NCBI GenBank assembly: GCA_029339505.1
Contig: JAQISU010000132.1
Coordinates: forward strand, 5,163,001 to 5,227,000
Direction: 5' to 3'
DNA length: 64,000 nt
Origin: Unio delphinus
Taxonomy: Eukaryota > Mollusca > Bivalvia > Unionida > Unionidae
The notes below the pieces were generated by a model. It was given only the letters and a program-made list of their open reading frames with translations, made no database searches and was not told where the DNA came from. Of this stretch, positions 49,290 to 60,204 are shown in pieces. Every line of letters begins with the position of its first letter. The stretch's first letter is position 1. Both the position numbers and the translations under genes were made by a program.

Positions 49290-49505
49290 TACCATTTTTT
49301 AAAGCGAAATATAGGTTATACATGGCATGGAGTATAACTGGCAGAAAAATATCATGAGAAAAACAGGTAAAAATCACCGATCCACGGGGAGCTACTGGCT
49401 AACTTTCTCACATAGCACATTGGCTCAGCCCCAAGACTCGAACCCCCGCGCACAGAAATAAAACGACAGTGATCGATACAATCGAGCGCTTTAGATCACT
49501 CATCA
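49290..49505 (-). mobile_element. SINE family 1, diverged, minus strand
   Basis: Family 1 landmarks are present in order but diverged: GGAGTATAACTGGCAG, GATCCACGGGGAGCTACTGG, AACTTTCTCACATAGC, AAGACTCGAACCCCCGCGC, GACAGTGATCG and GAGCGCTTTAGATC. It lies about 180 bp before the LINE relic. Confidence 0.7.
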
Positions 49506-49679
49506 TCGCTGGCCAAGGTTGAGATATGTTCACCCTATCTACAATTTGGCGGGTCTATAATATGTTTTTAGTTTTTTGAAGTGGCTTATCTCTGCAGTGA
49601 ACAACATTCACAGACCAGAAATATCGGACCGATCCGCCACCGTGTAGACGGGTTAACACATCGAAATCATGGCCGTGAA

Positions 49680-51415
49680 GCAGACAGTCATTAATGACGA
49701 AATTGCAAGACTTCTGGACAGCATCTCCACTCTTCAGGAGACTACGGCTACCAGATTCAGGGTCCCACAGAGAAGATAATTAAAGCTTCTTCTCGCAAGG
49801 AAAGGGTGTTGATTACGTCAGAGATATCGGTGTTGATTTCGCCATCAGGAACGCTCTGCTGAGGATGACAGAATCAAAACGAAAGACTGTTATCTCGCTG
49901 CTCCTGCACCACAACCGGACCTGTCAACAAGATCAGCTTTTACTAATCCACACTAAACACCTCCGCAGATACCTAGGATCAGTACTACGATGAACTAAAC
50001 TCGCTCATTGACAAAATTCACAAGGGAGAGACTTTTATATTACTGGGCAACATCAACGCCAAGATTGGTGCTGCCTATGAATCTTTGACTTTCTGTCTTG
50101 GCACGTTTGGCATTTGGAAGATGAATGAGACCGGACAAGGACTCCTAGAGAAATGCTCGTACTACGACCTCAACATCACCAATGCATTATTTCAGACAAA
50201 GCCACAGCATAAATTGTCTTTGAGGCATCCCCGGTCAAAACACTTTTACCAACTGGACTTGATCTTTACGAGACGGTCTGCCACGAAAGGTGTGCATCTT
50301 ACCCGTACCTTTCAGAGCGCTGACTGAGACACTGGCTCCTCGCTATTGTGTTGCGAAATGAAAATTCTGCCAAAGAAGATAAATAACTCTAGGCAAGACG
50401 GTAAACCACGCAATGACGTAAGACCTCATATCCAGACAAGGCTGAGAAATTAACTTATGCCTTATCCAAGACGTTTGATTCAGAACCTCCCTACCGGCAG
50501 TGCCAAAGAGAGATGTGAATACATCAGAAAGACTGTGTACAGCACAGCCACAAGGATCTTTGGTGAGAAGCAGTTATATAACAAGGACAGGTCTCAGACT
50601 AACTCCGCCACACTCTCTCCAGTCATAGAAGAGCGTCGCAGTGCTCAGATGAAATATAAATGACCCCCCCCCCCCTGCCATAGGAATATGCAGGCATATA
50701 CGTCTACCAGAAGCATAGTGCATAAGTTAGCACGGCATTGCGCCAAAGAATATTAGCTTGGGCTTTGTCAGAGCATCCAGTCAGCATCCAAAATCGGAAA
50801 CAATAGCATGGACGATGGCAAAACGAACGCAATGGGTCCCACGCAGAAGGTTCCATTACCGCTGAATTCTTCCTCAAGTGATACCATTTATGACAAAGGC
50901 AAGCAGATGGAGCGTTGGGTGGAGTACGTCTCTGAGCTGTACTTCAGAGAGAACCATGTGACCAACTCCATTAAAAACCTCTCACTCATAGCCGAACTGG
51001 ACGAGAAAACTATCGTGGCAGAACTAAAGAAGGCCTTAGAGAAACTGTCCTAATTAATGACCTAGGGAAGGATTACATCTCAGCAGACGTCATTAAAAGC
51101 GGCTTTAGCATGCTGCTTACACACCTGCACGATCTCCACTGCCAGTGGTGAAGTATGGGTTCAGTATCTCAAGTCCAAATAGACGCCAAAATCGTAACCC
51201 TTTACAAGAACAAGAGCGACAACAGTGAATGCATCACCTACAAGGGCATATCCTTTCCAAGCATCGTGGGTCAAGTTTTCACATGCGCCATCCTGAACAG
51301 ACTTCAGACGCTTGATGACAGAGGACTAGCTACGCTTGCTAGTCAAACAAACATGATCTCAGAGGAAGAAACAGCTCCAACACACACCTTTCCAGTGCAG
51401 CAAGTGCAGTAAGAA
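49680..51415 (+). pseudogene. LINE (non-LTR retrotransposon) relic, EN-RT
   Basis: Frame-broken coding sequence of an endonuclease/reverse transcriptase ORF2 protein. In order: GVDYVRDIGVDFAIRNALL (about 49810) from the apurinic endonuclease; a degenerate LLGNINAKIGAAYE stretch (about 50040-50080); FGIWKMNETGQGLLEKCS through NALFQTKPQHKL and HFYQLDLIFTRR at 50085-50330; and a linker RCEYIRKTVYSTATRIFGE at 50457-50660. An early RT block follows at 51160-51330 with DAKIVTLYKNK and ITYKGISFPSIVGQVF, the latter a form of the NYRGI-LLS-GKVF motif. The catalytic FADD region and 3' end are absent; the element stops about 160 bp before the LTR retrotransposon. Many stops and shifts make it dead. The clade is CR1/Jockey-like or related, not certain. 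Confidence 0.8.
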
Positions 51416-51577
51416 CTACTATTCTCGTTTTGGGGTAAATAGCTGGACAAGCAGGAACCGGGACATCTCTCATTAGCGCACTTTAATCGTCTCTCGAGAC
51501 TAACGGATGCCAACAACTGCGGTTGGTAGGCTTTACCCAGCAAGGTAACTGAAGCAAGTTTATATACATGTATAAAG

Positions 51578-52135
51578 TGTGACATATAGTGATTTAGGGA
51601 TAATTGTGTCCTTGAAGGAAACAGTTTTCCTAGGGAGATGGGACTCAACAGTCCGAAGACGACGTCCGAAAATATAGAAGTGACGAATAAATCCAAAACT
51701 GGAGAAGTGACGAGAGAAGTTCAAAAGGGGGAAGTGATGAGCACCGAGTAAAATCTAGGATGCCCAAGAAGGACGAGGCAGTTGGAAAAGAAAGACTCGC
51801 AGAAAAAAGAAGCGTTGGATAACTGCAGTGAGGAAGGTGATGAAGTCAATCGTGGACATTGCCGTCTTTTCACCATTCGTTATAATGATGGAATTAATCC
51901 AAATTAGATAATGCTATTCAATTAAATTGATATAATTTAAGTTGACTTGAAGTTACCGTTATTAATTTATATCTAAGGATGCACATTTTGCCTTATTTCT
52001 TCTCAAAAGTCTTGCCGAGTAGAGAACTCGGAACAGAGAGTTGGTATTCTATCTTCCGCTCACACCGGTCATACTATCAAGGGAAGTCGGCTAAATCCAA
52101 TTACCTACCCTCTTTCGTGAGAGAAAGACGTTACA
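51578..52135 (+). repeat. 5' LTR
   Basis: Begins TGTGAC and ends GACGTTACA, giving the usual TG...CA termini. It shares extended blocks with the 3' LTR: AAGACTCGCAG/AAGACTCTATG, AGTCGTGGACATTGCC-like sequence, CTTTTCACCA(T/C)TCGTTAT, ATTCTATCTT(C/T)(C/T)GCTCACACCGG and AGAGAGA(A)GACGTTACA. Directly after it TGGTAGATCGTATCGGGA (52138-52155) is a candidate primer-binding site; the priming tRNA is not identified. Confidence 0.8.
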
Positions 52136-52559
52136 AGTGGTAGATCGTATCGGGATTACCTTGATCTGTGTGAGTGACAGAGCCTATGTAAGACATTGAT
52201 AAAAATATAACAGTGATACATTTGCCTCAAATTACTCTTTCAGAAGAGATACCTAAAGAATTAGATAGGGAGTAATTGCACATTGTTGGTGCGAGGAAGC
52301 TGAATTCGGAGAGAAATGTCGAATTTAGTACTGCCAAATACTGTTGAGTTGATTTAGTCCGTAGGCTAAGACTTTGTTGAAATAGAATACGAGTACGTAT
52401 TCTTAAGGAAGCTGTTTCCTGTAAGGCAGCAAGAGTTAGTAAATACTTAAGTAAATTGATTAGTGATACAGTTGAGTAGACTGGAATAGCAACTGATATG
52501 CAGAGGGTTTAAGTCTATTGGCAAAGACTAATTAGGTTATAAATGACCTAATTAGCGAA

Positions 52560-53204
52560 ATATTTAGAGCGGTGTCTCAAGGAATACAGAGAACAAATGG
52601 CGGTAGAATTAGAGAATTAGACAAGCCAGCAAGAAAGAAAACACTGGACAAGACGAGGAAACAGAGATAATTAGAAAATTCGAGGAGAAAGAAAGAATTA
52701 GAGAAGCTGGGGAAAAGAAGAAAAAGAGAAATCGAGTGAGCCTGATAGCATGCCGATAAAAAGAGCCAGGGAGAAAGAACATACATTAGCCGTGGAGAGA
52801 TTCGGGACCGAATGGAAATCTAGAAGTATCGAAAAACATAATGAGCATTCAGGACTCGTAAGGATTTTTTTGCAAGGGGCTGCCAAGGATGTCTGTCATA
52901 ATATGGCACCGACTGAAGTAGACGATTAGGCACGCTCTCAAGAAAGCACTAAGTACGAACTGTCGGCTGAACGTTTTCGCAAACTTTTCAGAGAGTCATC
53001 TAAACGAATAACGGAGACACATGCACAATGTCAAACTCGTGTGAAAAGGCTTTTTGATAAGTGGCTTAAACGTTTATGGAACAGCGTTCACTTACGGAGG
53101 TATACAGCGGAAATCTTGAATGAACATGTCCTCAGAACCTATCGGAAAGAGCTGATCGTATTTTCAGCAGAGCGTGATTTCGCAACCTTGGACGTTTCAC
53201 TATG
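52560..53204 (+). pseudogene. gag remnant
   Basis: From 52560 to about 52860 the plus strand encodes Lys/Glu/Arg-rich, coiled-coil-like sequence with stops. From about 52943 a clean frame reads KYELSAERFRKLFRESSKR, ETHAQCQTRVKRLFDKWLK and LRTYRKELIVFSAERDF. It is similar in layout to the SCAN-like capsid region of metazoan gypsy gag (helical, with an F/W-rich core) and stops at 53202-53204. No CCHC knuckle was seen between it and the protease. Confidence 0.6.
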
Positions 53205-53549
53205 ATGGCTGAGCAATATTAGAGTGCACATTCTGCTCTAACCCCCTGAGGTGGCAGGGATCGACCCAACGACACTGATTTTAGGAAGGCTAACTGGTTG
53301 GCACCTTATTTCTGGAATGGTCAAAACGGTGAGAATATATGGGCTACAAAGCACAGCCGTGATCGGTTCCGTGGCCCAATGGGTACATAAAGTTACCCAT
53401 GATAGGAAATCTGAAGTTCTAGTATATGGTTTAAAACCCCTGGCCATATTCTCAAAGACTGCAGGAAACATCGTCCTACGATAAATACAGTGACATCAGG
53501 CACTGGTAGAAGATGTAAACCAGAACAATGATCGAATACAGCAACTGTT

Positions 53550-53864
53550 ATGATACATGGTGATAAGGCTATAGTGCTTTATGACACTGAATGTTGTTAC
53601 CCGGCCGTAATGAATAGCAAATTTGTACAATCTGCCAATTATACAGGTGAGACAGTTGAAATACAATTTGCAAATAGGCCTGAAGATTCTTTTCCGGTTG
53701 TCTACATCGAACTTGATTCGCCTTATATGAAAGGACGAATTCAAGCTGCCTCCTTGTCAGGATTGTCGCACGATGTAGTGTTAGGAGGTATGTATGTGTC
53801 GCTAAATCCTAATTCTTTGACGTGTACACTGTGTGCACTTGGGGTCCATAGAGACGCGGTTTAA
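53550..53864 (+). pseudogene. Retroviral-type aspartic protease remnant
   Basis: The frame has VLYDTECCYPAVMN where the family has a D-T/S-G active site; here the Gly is replaced by Glu. It continues KFVQSANYTGETVEIQF and SPYMKGRIQAASLSGL, then DVVLGGMYV, which corresponds to the conserved hydrophobic-hydrophobic-G motif of the protease C-terminal half. The substituted active site implies no activity. It sits between gag and integrase, as expected for PR. Confidence 0.65.
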
Positions 53865-54028
53865 GAAGCGAAGGTCAGGGTCGAAACCGCTAAACCCTCG
53901 ACGTCTCCTATGTATAATTTGCTACCTGGAGAATTAAGGTGACTTCAAACGATCATTATATCTGTTAACAAGATACGCGGAAATGCAAGGAAGAAATCCG
54001 TGCGGGACTTGCTAGACGATGAGGTTTT

Positions 54029-54727
54029 GTGGCTGAGGCTTTGTTTGGAGCTTGGTCCAGAGTTGGTGTTCTTGAAGAGGTACTAACTGACCAACGGACG
54101 CATTTTGTTAGCCAGGTGATGGAAGAAGTGAACTGGTTACTTTCTATTAGGCACCGGACTATTACCACGTATCATCCGCAGTGCAATGTTCTAGTAAAGC
54201 GTTTCAATGGGACATTGGAACAAGCTCTGAAGAAGCTGTGCAAAGGTCAACCCAAAGACTGGTATCGATACCTTTCCTCGACACTCTTCGCATACCGCGA
54301 TGACCCCAAGCTAGTCTCGGATTTTTCTTTCGACATGGTTTATGGGAGGACGGTGAGGGGACCAATGGCTGTATTGAAACAGGTATGGACGGATGAACAC
54401 CATCTGAGGACGTACGAACAACGTATCATTGTGTTGTTTATCTTCGCAGCGAACTGGAGGAAGTTTGAAACGTGGCCCAGAAGAGTCTATATGCCGCACG
54501 ATGACGTCAAGCCAAGTTAGGACGACATGAGGGCGAATGAACGGAAGTTTGACTCGGGTGATAAGGTAATATTGATATTACCGTTGCAGCACAAAAATCT
54601 CCAATTATCATGGAGGTTGCCGATTGTTGTAACTGAAAAGAAGCAAGAACAGAACTGCTGTATCCAAGTAGGATATAATAAGAAGTTGTACTACGTTATA
54701 CTAAGTTCGTGGTTGCTACAGTGGTGA
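54029..54727 (+). pseudogene. Integrase remnant (core and C-terminal domain)
   Basis: The core shows SRVGVLEEVLTDQRTHFVSQ with the second catalytic Asp, then TYHPQCNVLVKRFNGTLEQ, where the usual catalytic Glu before RFN is Lys. PKDWYRYLSSTLFAYRDDP and FDMVYGRTVRGP follow, typical of metazoan gypsy integrases. A stop at about 54520 precedes the C-terminal domain (FDSGDKVILILPL, LSWRLPIVV, to 54727). The N-terminal HHCC finger and the first catalytic Asp were not found, so about 100-150 residues are deleted between PR and this point. It lies upstream of RT. Confidence 0.8.
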
Positions 54728-54829
54728 CTGAAGAACCCGACGACAACGGATGAGTGGCGGAATTACATTCTAGTTGCTCTCTGGGGAGGGACAAGACCTA
54801 CGTCTACTTTGTCCTTAACGTAACAGTAC

Positions 54830-55400
54830 AACGTGAACAGATGGAGGAGATACTCCACGGCTACTCAAGTGTCCTGACAGAATGTCCAGGCATGGCGGGC
54901 TTGGAGGAGGTAATTTTGAAGTTGCTGGTTGAAACGCATTTGAAACTGAAACCCTATCTACTACCTTAACTTGTGGGAAGTTAGAAACTGTACGGGACGA
55001 AATTAGAACAACGCTTGATTTATGGATCATTGAACCACTATAGTTCACCGGTTATTTTGGTCCAGAAGGAGGATGGCGATCTTCGCTTTTGTGTAGACTA
55101 TCTGAAATTAAACCGAATTTCCATATTTACCGTAAAAACAAAAGTCAAATATGTTTTCTAATATAGACTTGTTCAAGGGATATTTTCAAATTACAGTGGG
55201 TAAGGAAGACCGTCCAGAATTGGCCTTTGCGTCACCAGATGGGCCATACCAATTGGTAGTCATGCCATTCGGGTCCAGAATGAACCCAGTATTTTTAACC
55301 AAATGATAAGGAAACTGCAAGAACCTTTACAATGGACCGGGATTTCAAATGTCTTAGACGTTTTGTTAATGGCGACACTTAATTTGGAAAAACATGCGAT
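54830..55400 (+). pseudogene. Reverse transcriptase remnant
   Basis: It begins with the linker typical of gypsy RT (REQMEEILHGYSSVLTECPG at 54830), then SSPVILVQKEDGDLRFCVDY and LKLNRIS. A frameshift follows, then DLFKGYFQITVGKEDRPELA, FASPDGPYQLVVMPFG and NPVF. The catalytic Y-x-DD box is degraded to VLDVLLM near 55357. At least three stops or shifts interrupt it, so it is certainly inactive. Confidence 0.85.
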
Positions 55401-55739
55401 TTTACTGAGAAGTTCTGGAACGACTTTGACAGACAGGGCTCAAAGCCCAGTCATCAAAACGTCACATAGGATTTCGGAGACTGGGTTATCGAGGACACAC
55501 ACTCAGTGAAGATACAGTATTGCCAGACAGTGCTTAAGTCGGCCAGCTTCGAAGGCAGAAGTGAGATCTTTTTTTTAGGACTTGCAGCTTATTCTCGTAT
55601 GTTGCAAACTTCAGATCTATTTAGTCCGTTGACTGGCTTGACAAAGGCGAAGGCTCCACAAAGGTTGTTTGGACAGACGCTTTCGAGACGTAGAAGGATA
55701 GGATGACGTCAGACGCCATAGTGAGACTAACGGAAGTGA

Positions 55740-56140
55740 CAAAGAACTTTGTCTAAAGTACTTACGCTTATGACATGGGTCATGGTGCAGTTTTACGGCA
55801 GGAGCTTGATGGCAACATGTTACCGGTTGTTTACGGCAGCAAGAAGTTGTTGCCAGCTGAGCGTAATTATTCGGTTACCGAAAGAGAATACCCAGCGATT
55901 ATCTTTGGGATCTCTATATTTCAGCGCTATCTGTATCAGTGTATTTTTAATCTGGAAACTGCCCACCAGCTACTTGCTTATTTTGCCCAAGCTAAAATGA
56001 CAATTTGTCGTTTAATGAGATGCCTATTCTTCAGTAATGTCAAGTTCAAATGCGTTACAATAAGGGAAGCGCCAATGTAGGGGCAGATTGTCTTAGTCGA
56101 CTCATTGATTCTGAGGTGAAAAGGATCACTTCGGGACATG
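55740..56140 (+). pseudogene. RNase H remnant
   Basis: TYAYDMGHGAVLRQELDGN corresponds to the first RNase H motif (normally T-D-A-S-D; the leading Asp is replaced). YGSKKLLPAERNYSVTEREY follows with the conserved TExE glutamate intact, then FGISIFQRYLYQCIF. Near 56065-56110, in another frame, GSANVGADCLSRLID marks the end of the RNase H/connection region. This is the last coding domain before the 3' LTR, so nothing integrase-like follows it. Confidence 0.82.
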
Positions 56141-56394
56141 CAAACGGTACCTTTTAAGTGTTCCGACCCAGTGAAATTGAACTGATATCGTAGCACGGTT
56201 TTGAGAAAGAGACAGCTGAATGTCCGATCCGTGTCAAATACTCATTCATCAAAGGGAAGAGTTATATAACGTAATTCAGAGATTCTGACCGACGAAAAAA
56301 AAAATGATTGTCTTAGGAAATTGTTTTAAAAACTTCCGCTTTGTATAACGGGAGTGAAATTATGGCATACACATTGGAAGTAATGTGAATTTAA

Positions 56395-56433
56395 TGTGAC
56401 AATCTGGATAGAAATTCTTTAGTCCGAAATTTC

Positions 56434-56510
<77 letters not shown>

Positions 56511-57123
56511 CATAATAAAACGAATAGTGTTTTCCTCGTTAAACAAGAAAGGGACCAGTTAATCTGTCTTAAAAGAAGGTCACGGTTTAAAGTTAACAAC
56601 ATTATGGAAACAGCGTTCCCAGAGAGAGTGAGACTCGACAGTGCTAAGAAGGAAGTCCGGAAAAAGAGACGAAACAAGTTAAGTCCGAAAACGGGGAAGT
56701 GACGTATTCATGGTATAGGACTAGAAAGTCCCAGAAGAATGAGGCAGTCGGAATAGAAAGACTCTATGAAATAGGAAACATTGGAGCACGGTCGGGAGGA
56801 GGATGCAATCAGTCGTGGACATTGCCCTCTCTTCACCACTCGTTATGATAATGAAATAAATCCAATTAGACACTATTATTAAATCCTGTTGATATTAGTT
56901 AGGTTGAATTGAAATTATTACTATTAGTTTCGTTGATTAAATGTGTTATCTTTCTTGTTTAATGGGGCTCGTATTGCAATATTTGTTCACAGTTATCTTG
57001 CTCAGTTCTCTGTTAATATTCTATCTTTTGCTCACACCGGGTCATAATATCGAGGAAAGTCATTCCATGGATAACGTAGCTAAATCAAATTAACTACTCT
57101 CTTACTAAGAGAGAGACGTTACA
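56395..57123 (+). repeat. 3' LTR with (GA)n expansion
   Basis: Starts at TGTGAC by analogy with the 5' LTR and ends GACGTTACA. It is about 170 bp longer than the 5' LTR, partly because of a (GA)n tract at 56432-56508. The first ~170 bp align poorly with the 5' LTR, so the left boundary is less certain than the right. Confidence 0.7.
56432..56508. repeat. (GA)n microsatellite
   Basis: About 38 uninterrupted GA dinucleotides inside the 3' LTR and absent from the 5' LTR. Confidence 0.97.
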
Positions 57124-57619
57124 CTTATACTTGGAAATTAGGAATTACTGGAAATTAATGTTTGAATAGAAGAAAATGATTAATAAGATTTGCATATTAG
57201 AGAACAATTTTTTTCTAACAATTTCTTTACCTTATAAACAATTGAAAATGTTCAGATTTATGTTAAGATTTAATATTTTCCAGCTTGGAAAGATAATTGT
57301 CAGTTTAGAGGATACCACAAAAATGCATTAGAAGAGTACTAGCTTTGAGAATAAGGAGCAAATATAAACATGATAAAAGGAATCAAATATCTGTCTTTGA
57401 GATTTCGTACGAAAGTATATGTTGTTGAGGGCTGAATGCCTTAACAATGTCAGCTGTTCTAGGCGTGTAGGCTGAAACAATGGACGTAGTGCTCCCAATA
57501 CTCTGATTTTAGTTTTCAGACAGATATTCTTGTCTCTCAAGATGTGTCTTAACTTTGACATAGCTGCCGTTGTTTATGCTGCTCGTGACAAAATTTCTAC
57601 TTTTGACCCCTCTTCCTTT
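57124..57619. other. No firm feature
   Basis: AT-rich DNA. A minus-strand frame near 57500-57561 reads LRDKNICLKTKIRVLGAL, which resembles the segment after RT in some LINE proteins, but the match is too short to call. Confidence 0.3.
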
Positions 57620-57835
57620 AATGATTTCAGGTAAGCTTAATCCATTACTACACCTATTGACGTTTTCCATTATCTCCCACCTTCATTTCCATCTCAGTTG
57701 TCGCATTAATTAACTATAGCAAATTACCAATCAACCGGGAGAACTGTTTAAGATCTCTTGCACCAATTTTTTGATGTTTTGTTACATGTTCTTGTTTATA
57801 TCCTTTTGTGGATATGTGCAACGATACGTAACTGA
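57620..57835 (+). repeat. Dispersed duplication, copy A
   Basis: Shared landmarks with copy B: ATTATCTCCCA, CAGTTGTCGCATTAATTAAC, AGCAAATT(A/G)CCAAT, CAACCGGGAGA, TTGCACCAATTTT and GTTCTTGTT(T)AT. The copies are about 500 bp apart in the same orientation with perhaps 15-20 percent divergence. Confidence 0.85.
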
Positions 57836-57867
57836 TGTCTATGGACAACTGGACAAACGCACTGTGT

Positions 57868-57916
57868 TTATTACGTATCTATGTTTATTACTTATCTATG
57901 TTTATTACGTATCTAT
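57868..57916. repeat. Short TTTATTACGTATCTATG tandem repeat
   Basis: Three copies of an ~18-bp unit TATCTATGTTTATTAC(G/T). Confidence 0.85.
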
Positions 57917-58027
57917 GTATTGGGCCCTCTTTGTGGAACATGATGAATGTTTTTAAATTTGTATGATCAAGTGAATTGATTTGAAAACAAAATAATCGAT
58001 AAACGTGCTATATATCGAACTCAAACC

Positions 58028-58052
58028 TATATATATATATATATATATATAT
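58028..58052. repeat. (TA)n microsatellite
   Basis: About 12 TA dinucleotides. Confidence 0.9.
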
Positions 58053-58109
58053 GCCTATTTATTTGGTAATATATATGCTGAATTTGTGCTTTGTTCCTGT
58101 AGAGATTTC

Positions 58110-58345
58110 GAGCAAGATAAATCCATTACAATTTTCTCAGATGGTAATTTTAAAGTGAACAAAACTAAAATAAATTGCCAGCACCATTATCTCCCATCAT
58201 CTTTTCATTCACAGTTGTCGCATTAATTAACTTTAGCAAATTGCCAATAAACCGGGAGAGCTGTTCAGATATCTTGCACCAATTTTCTGATGTCAGTTTT
58301 GTTCCGTGTTCTTGTTATGTCCTTTTGCGGACTCTTGTCATCAAG
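58110..58345 (+). repeat. Dispersed duplication, copy B
   Basis: Matches copy A at 57620-57835. Both start near AAGATAAATCCATTAC / AAGCTTAATCCATTAC and run past TTGCACCAATTTTCTGATG. No coding or transposon signature is recognised, so the family is unknown. Confidence 0.85.
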
Positions 58346-59216
58346 ACGGGTTTCCTAACGGGTTTTCGGAGGGCTTTTGGACTAAATGGCGCGGAGGCTT
58401 CACTTGTGTTAATAGCTTTATTCTCTACGTGTATCAGCTAGCCGTGAGTGTTGTTTAACAATTTATCACAAGTAACGTGATACGGAGTTGTTGAACAAGT
58501 AATGTTGAGATAATACGATGATAAAAGTCTTAATATGTAAGCAAAAACAAGTTAGGCAACGCGCGGAAGCCTCTAAAATTTTGGCAAAAAATGAGATGAC
58601 TTAAAAACAATTCGTGACAATAATTGTGCATTTTGTTCAGTCTTTATTATTATTTTGCATTATTCACTGTTAGTGAAATTAACAATTTTCGAAAATCGCG
58701 ATTTGTTTTCTTCTATCTGCAAAAATATTTTTGATTAAAAGTACTTGACATTGGAATGCTATTGAAACAAGAACCCTTTGATCAGTGAATAAACCCTAAT
58801 GCTAAATGTTTATACAGAATTAAAACACGCACAACATTCGCCAATCGTACTGCAATCAATTGACCAAAGCATTTTGATGAAAATTAAAATGGAATCTGAG
58901 AGCGAAAACATATAAGTGCTTTATTAAACAGTGATCAGTTTATTTCGCTGAGAATTGAATTAAACACTAACAATTGATGATATTTTATAATTTACGAAAT
59001 TGCAAATCATTATGTTGGACAAAGGTAATGAAAATATCAGTCACATACACTTTACAGCGATTGCGTTCATTTAATGGAAGCTAAGTTCATATCGAAGGTG
59101 CACCCTAATTATACTAGTGCAATGGTTTTTTGTTTCTTAATTTTGATTGTAGTGGTGATGGCAGCGGCAGCAGTAGTTATTCTAGTCGTTGTTATTTTAA
59201 CAGTATTAGAAGTAGT
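58346..59216. other. No recognised feature
   Basis: AT-rich DNA without recognised features. Confidence 0.4.
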
Positions 59217-59465
59217 ACTTATTGTAAAGATAGTGGTAGAGGTTGGGCTGATTGTAAAGATAGTGGTAGAGGTTGGGCTAATTGTAAAGATAGTGGTAGA
59301 GGTTGAGCTAATTGTAAAGATAGTGGTAGAGGTTGGACTAATTGTAAAGATAGTGGTAGAGGTTGGACTAATTGTAAAGATAGCGGTAGAGGTTGGGCTA
59401 ATTGTAAAGATAGTGGTAGAGGTTGGGCTAATTGTAAAGATAGTGGTAGAGGTTGGGCTAATTAT
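59217..59465. repeat. 30-bp minisatellite, ~8 copies
   Basis: The unit is ATTGTAAAGATAGTGGTAGA plus GGTTGGGCTA. The period is divisible by three, so both strands stay open: a Val/Ile-rich 159-codon frame on the plus strand and a Thr/Ser-rich (SPTSTTIFTI) 153-codon frame on the minus strand. Both extend a little outside the array but show no independent domain. I regard them as repeat artefacts. Confidence 0.95.
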
Positions 59466-60149
59466 AACGATAGCGTCAGTACCTTTAGTATTTGGGCTGT
59501 TATCAGTAATAATAACAGTGTCATCGAGATGGCAGATGACTAACATATCATAGTTAGTTTCTGGTATCATTGACTATTTGACACATAATGAGACTACTGT
59601 TCAGTTGCATATCATCTGCGTTATGATACCAAGATTAGTAAAATAGTATTTTTCAAATCAAAACAAACATGCACAAGTTACAAGTGTTGCCGTGCAGTTG
59701 GAAACAAGATCGCATATACTCAAGGATGTGGGTATGGTACACTGTATTTAAATCATTTTGAAATTGTATATTGACAGTTGAAATATATTGAAAGTGGGGA
59801 TAAAGAATAACATTGACAAGAACAGAATGCACTGTCATTGATTACATCGTGTATTATGTAACACCATATATTGTAATGGATATTTCATAATTTGTACGGT
59901 TTGGTGTTTTTCCAATAATTAGATCAAGATTAAAACAAACAAACAGAAACAGGAAAAAAATAACAGCCCACACCAGCATCAAGAACAAAATACTTTCATT
60001 GCATGATCGGTCTCTATCACTTTTATCATATAATTTTAAGACTGATTTGGTTGTTTTTACATGAAAATTTCCAATACCCTCAAAGATAGTAAGTACATCG
60101 AATTTACAATTATTTCATATATACATTGAGCATAATAGCTTGCATCATA
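59466..60149. other. No recognised feature
   Basis: AT-rich DNA; AAAACAAACAAACAGAAAC near 59932 looks like an isolated SINE-type tail. Confidence 0.4.
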
Positions 60150-60158
60150 GTGTATGTA

Positions 60159-60204
<46 letters not shown>

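Larger units (their letters stand above)
51578..57123 (+). mobile_element. Degenerate Ty3/gypsy element, Gmr1-like order
   Basis: A 5.5 kb LTR retrotransposon with both LTRs, a K/E-rich gag leader, gag, aspartic protease, integrase, reverse transcriptase and RNase H in that order. All coding parts are on the plus strand and all are broken by stops or frameshifts. Sequence similarity is to metazoan Ty3/gypsy pol. Integrase lying before RT instead of after RNase H is the diagnostic order of Gmr1-like gypsy elements (otherwise seen in Ty1/copia). No target-site duplication is visible (TAAAG left, CTTAT right), suggesting age or slightly wrong boundaries. Confidence 0.85.

Noticed and set aside
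57358..57561. LINE fragment on the minus strand
   Set aside because: Only about 18 residues resemble a LINE linker region; too short to call without a search.
59074..59570. Val/Ile-rich 159-codon and Thr/Ser-rich 153-codon frames
   Set aside because: Both are driven by a 30-bp repeat and overlap antisense to each other; the hydrophobic stretch looks membrane-like only because of repeat composition.
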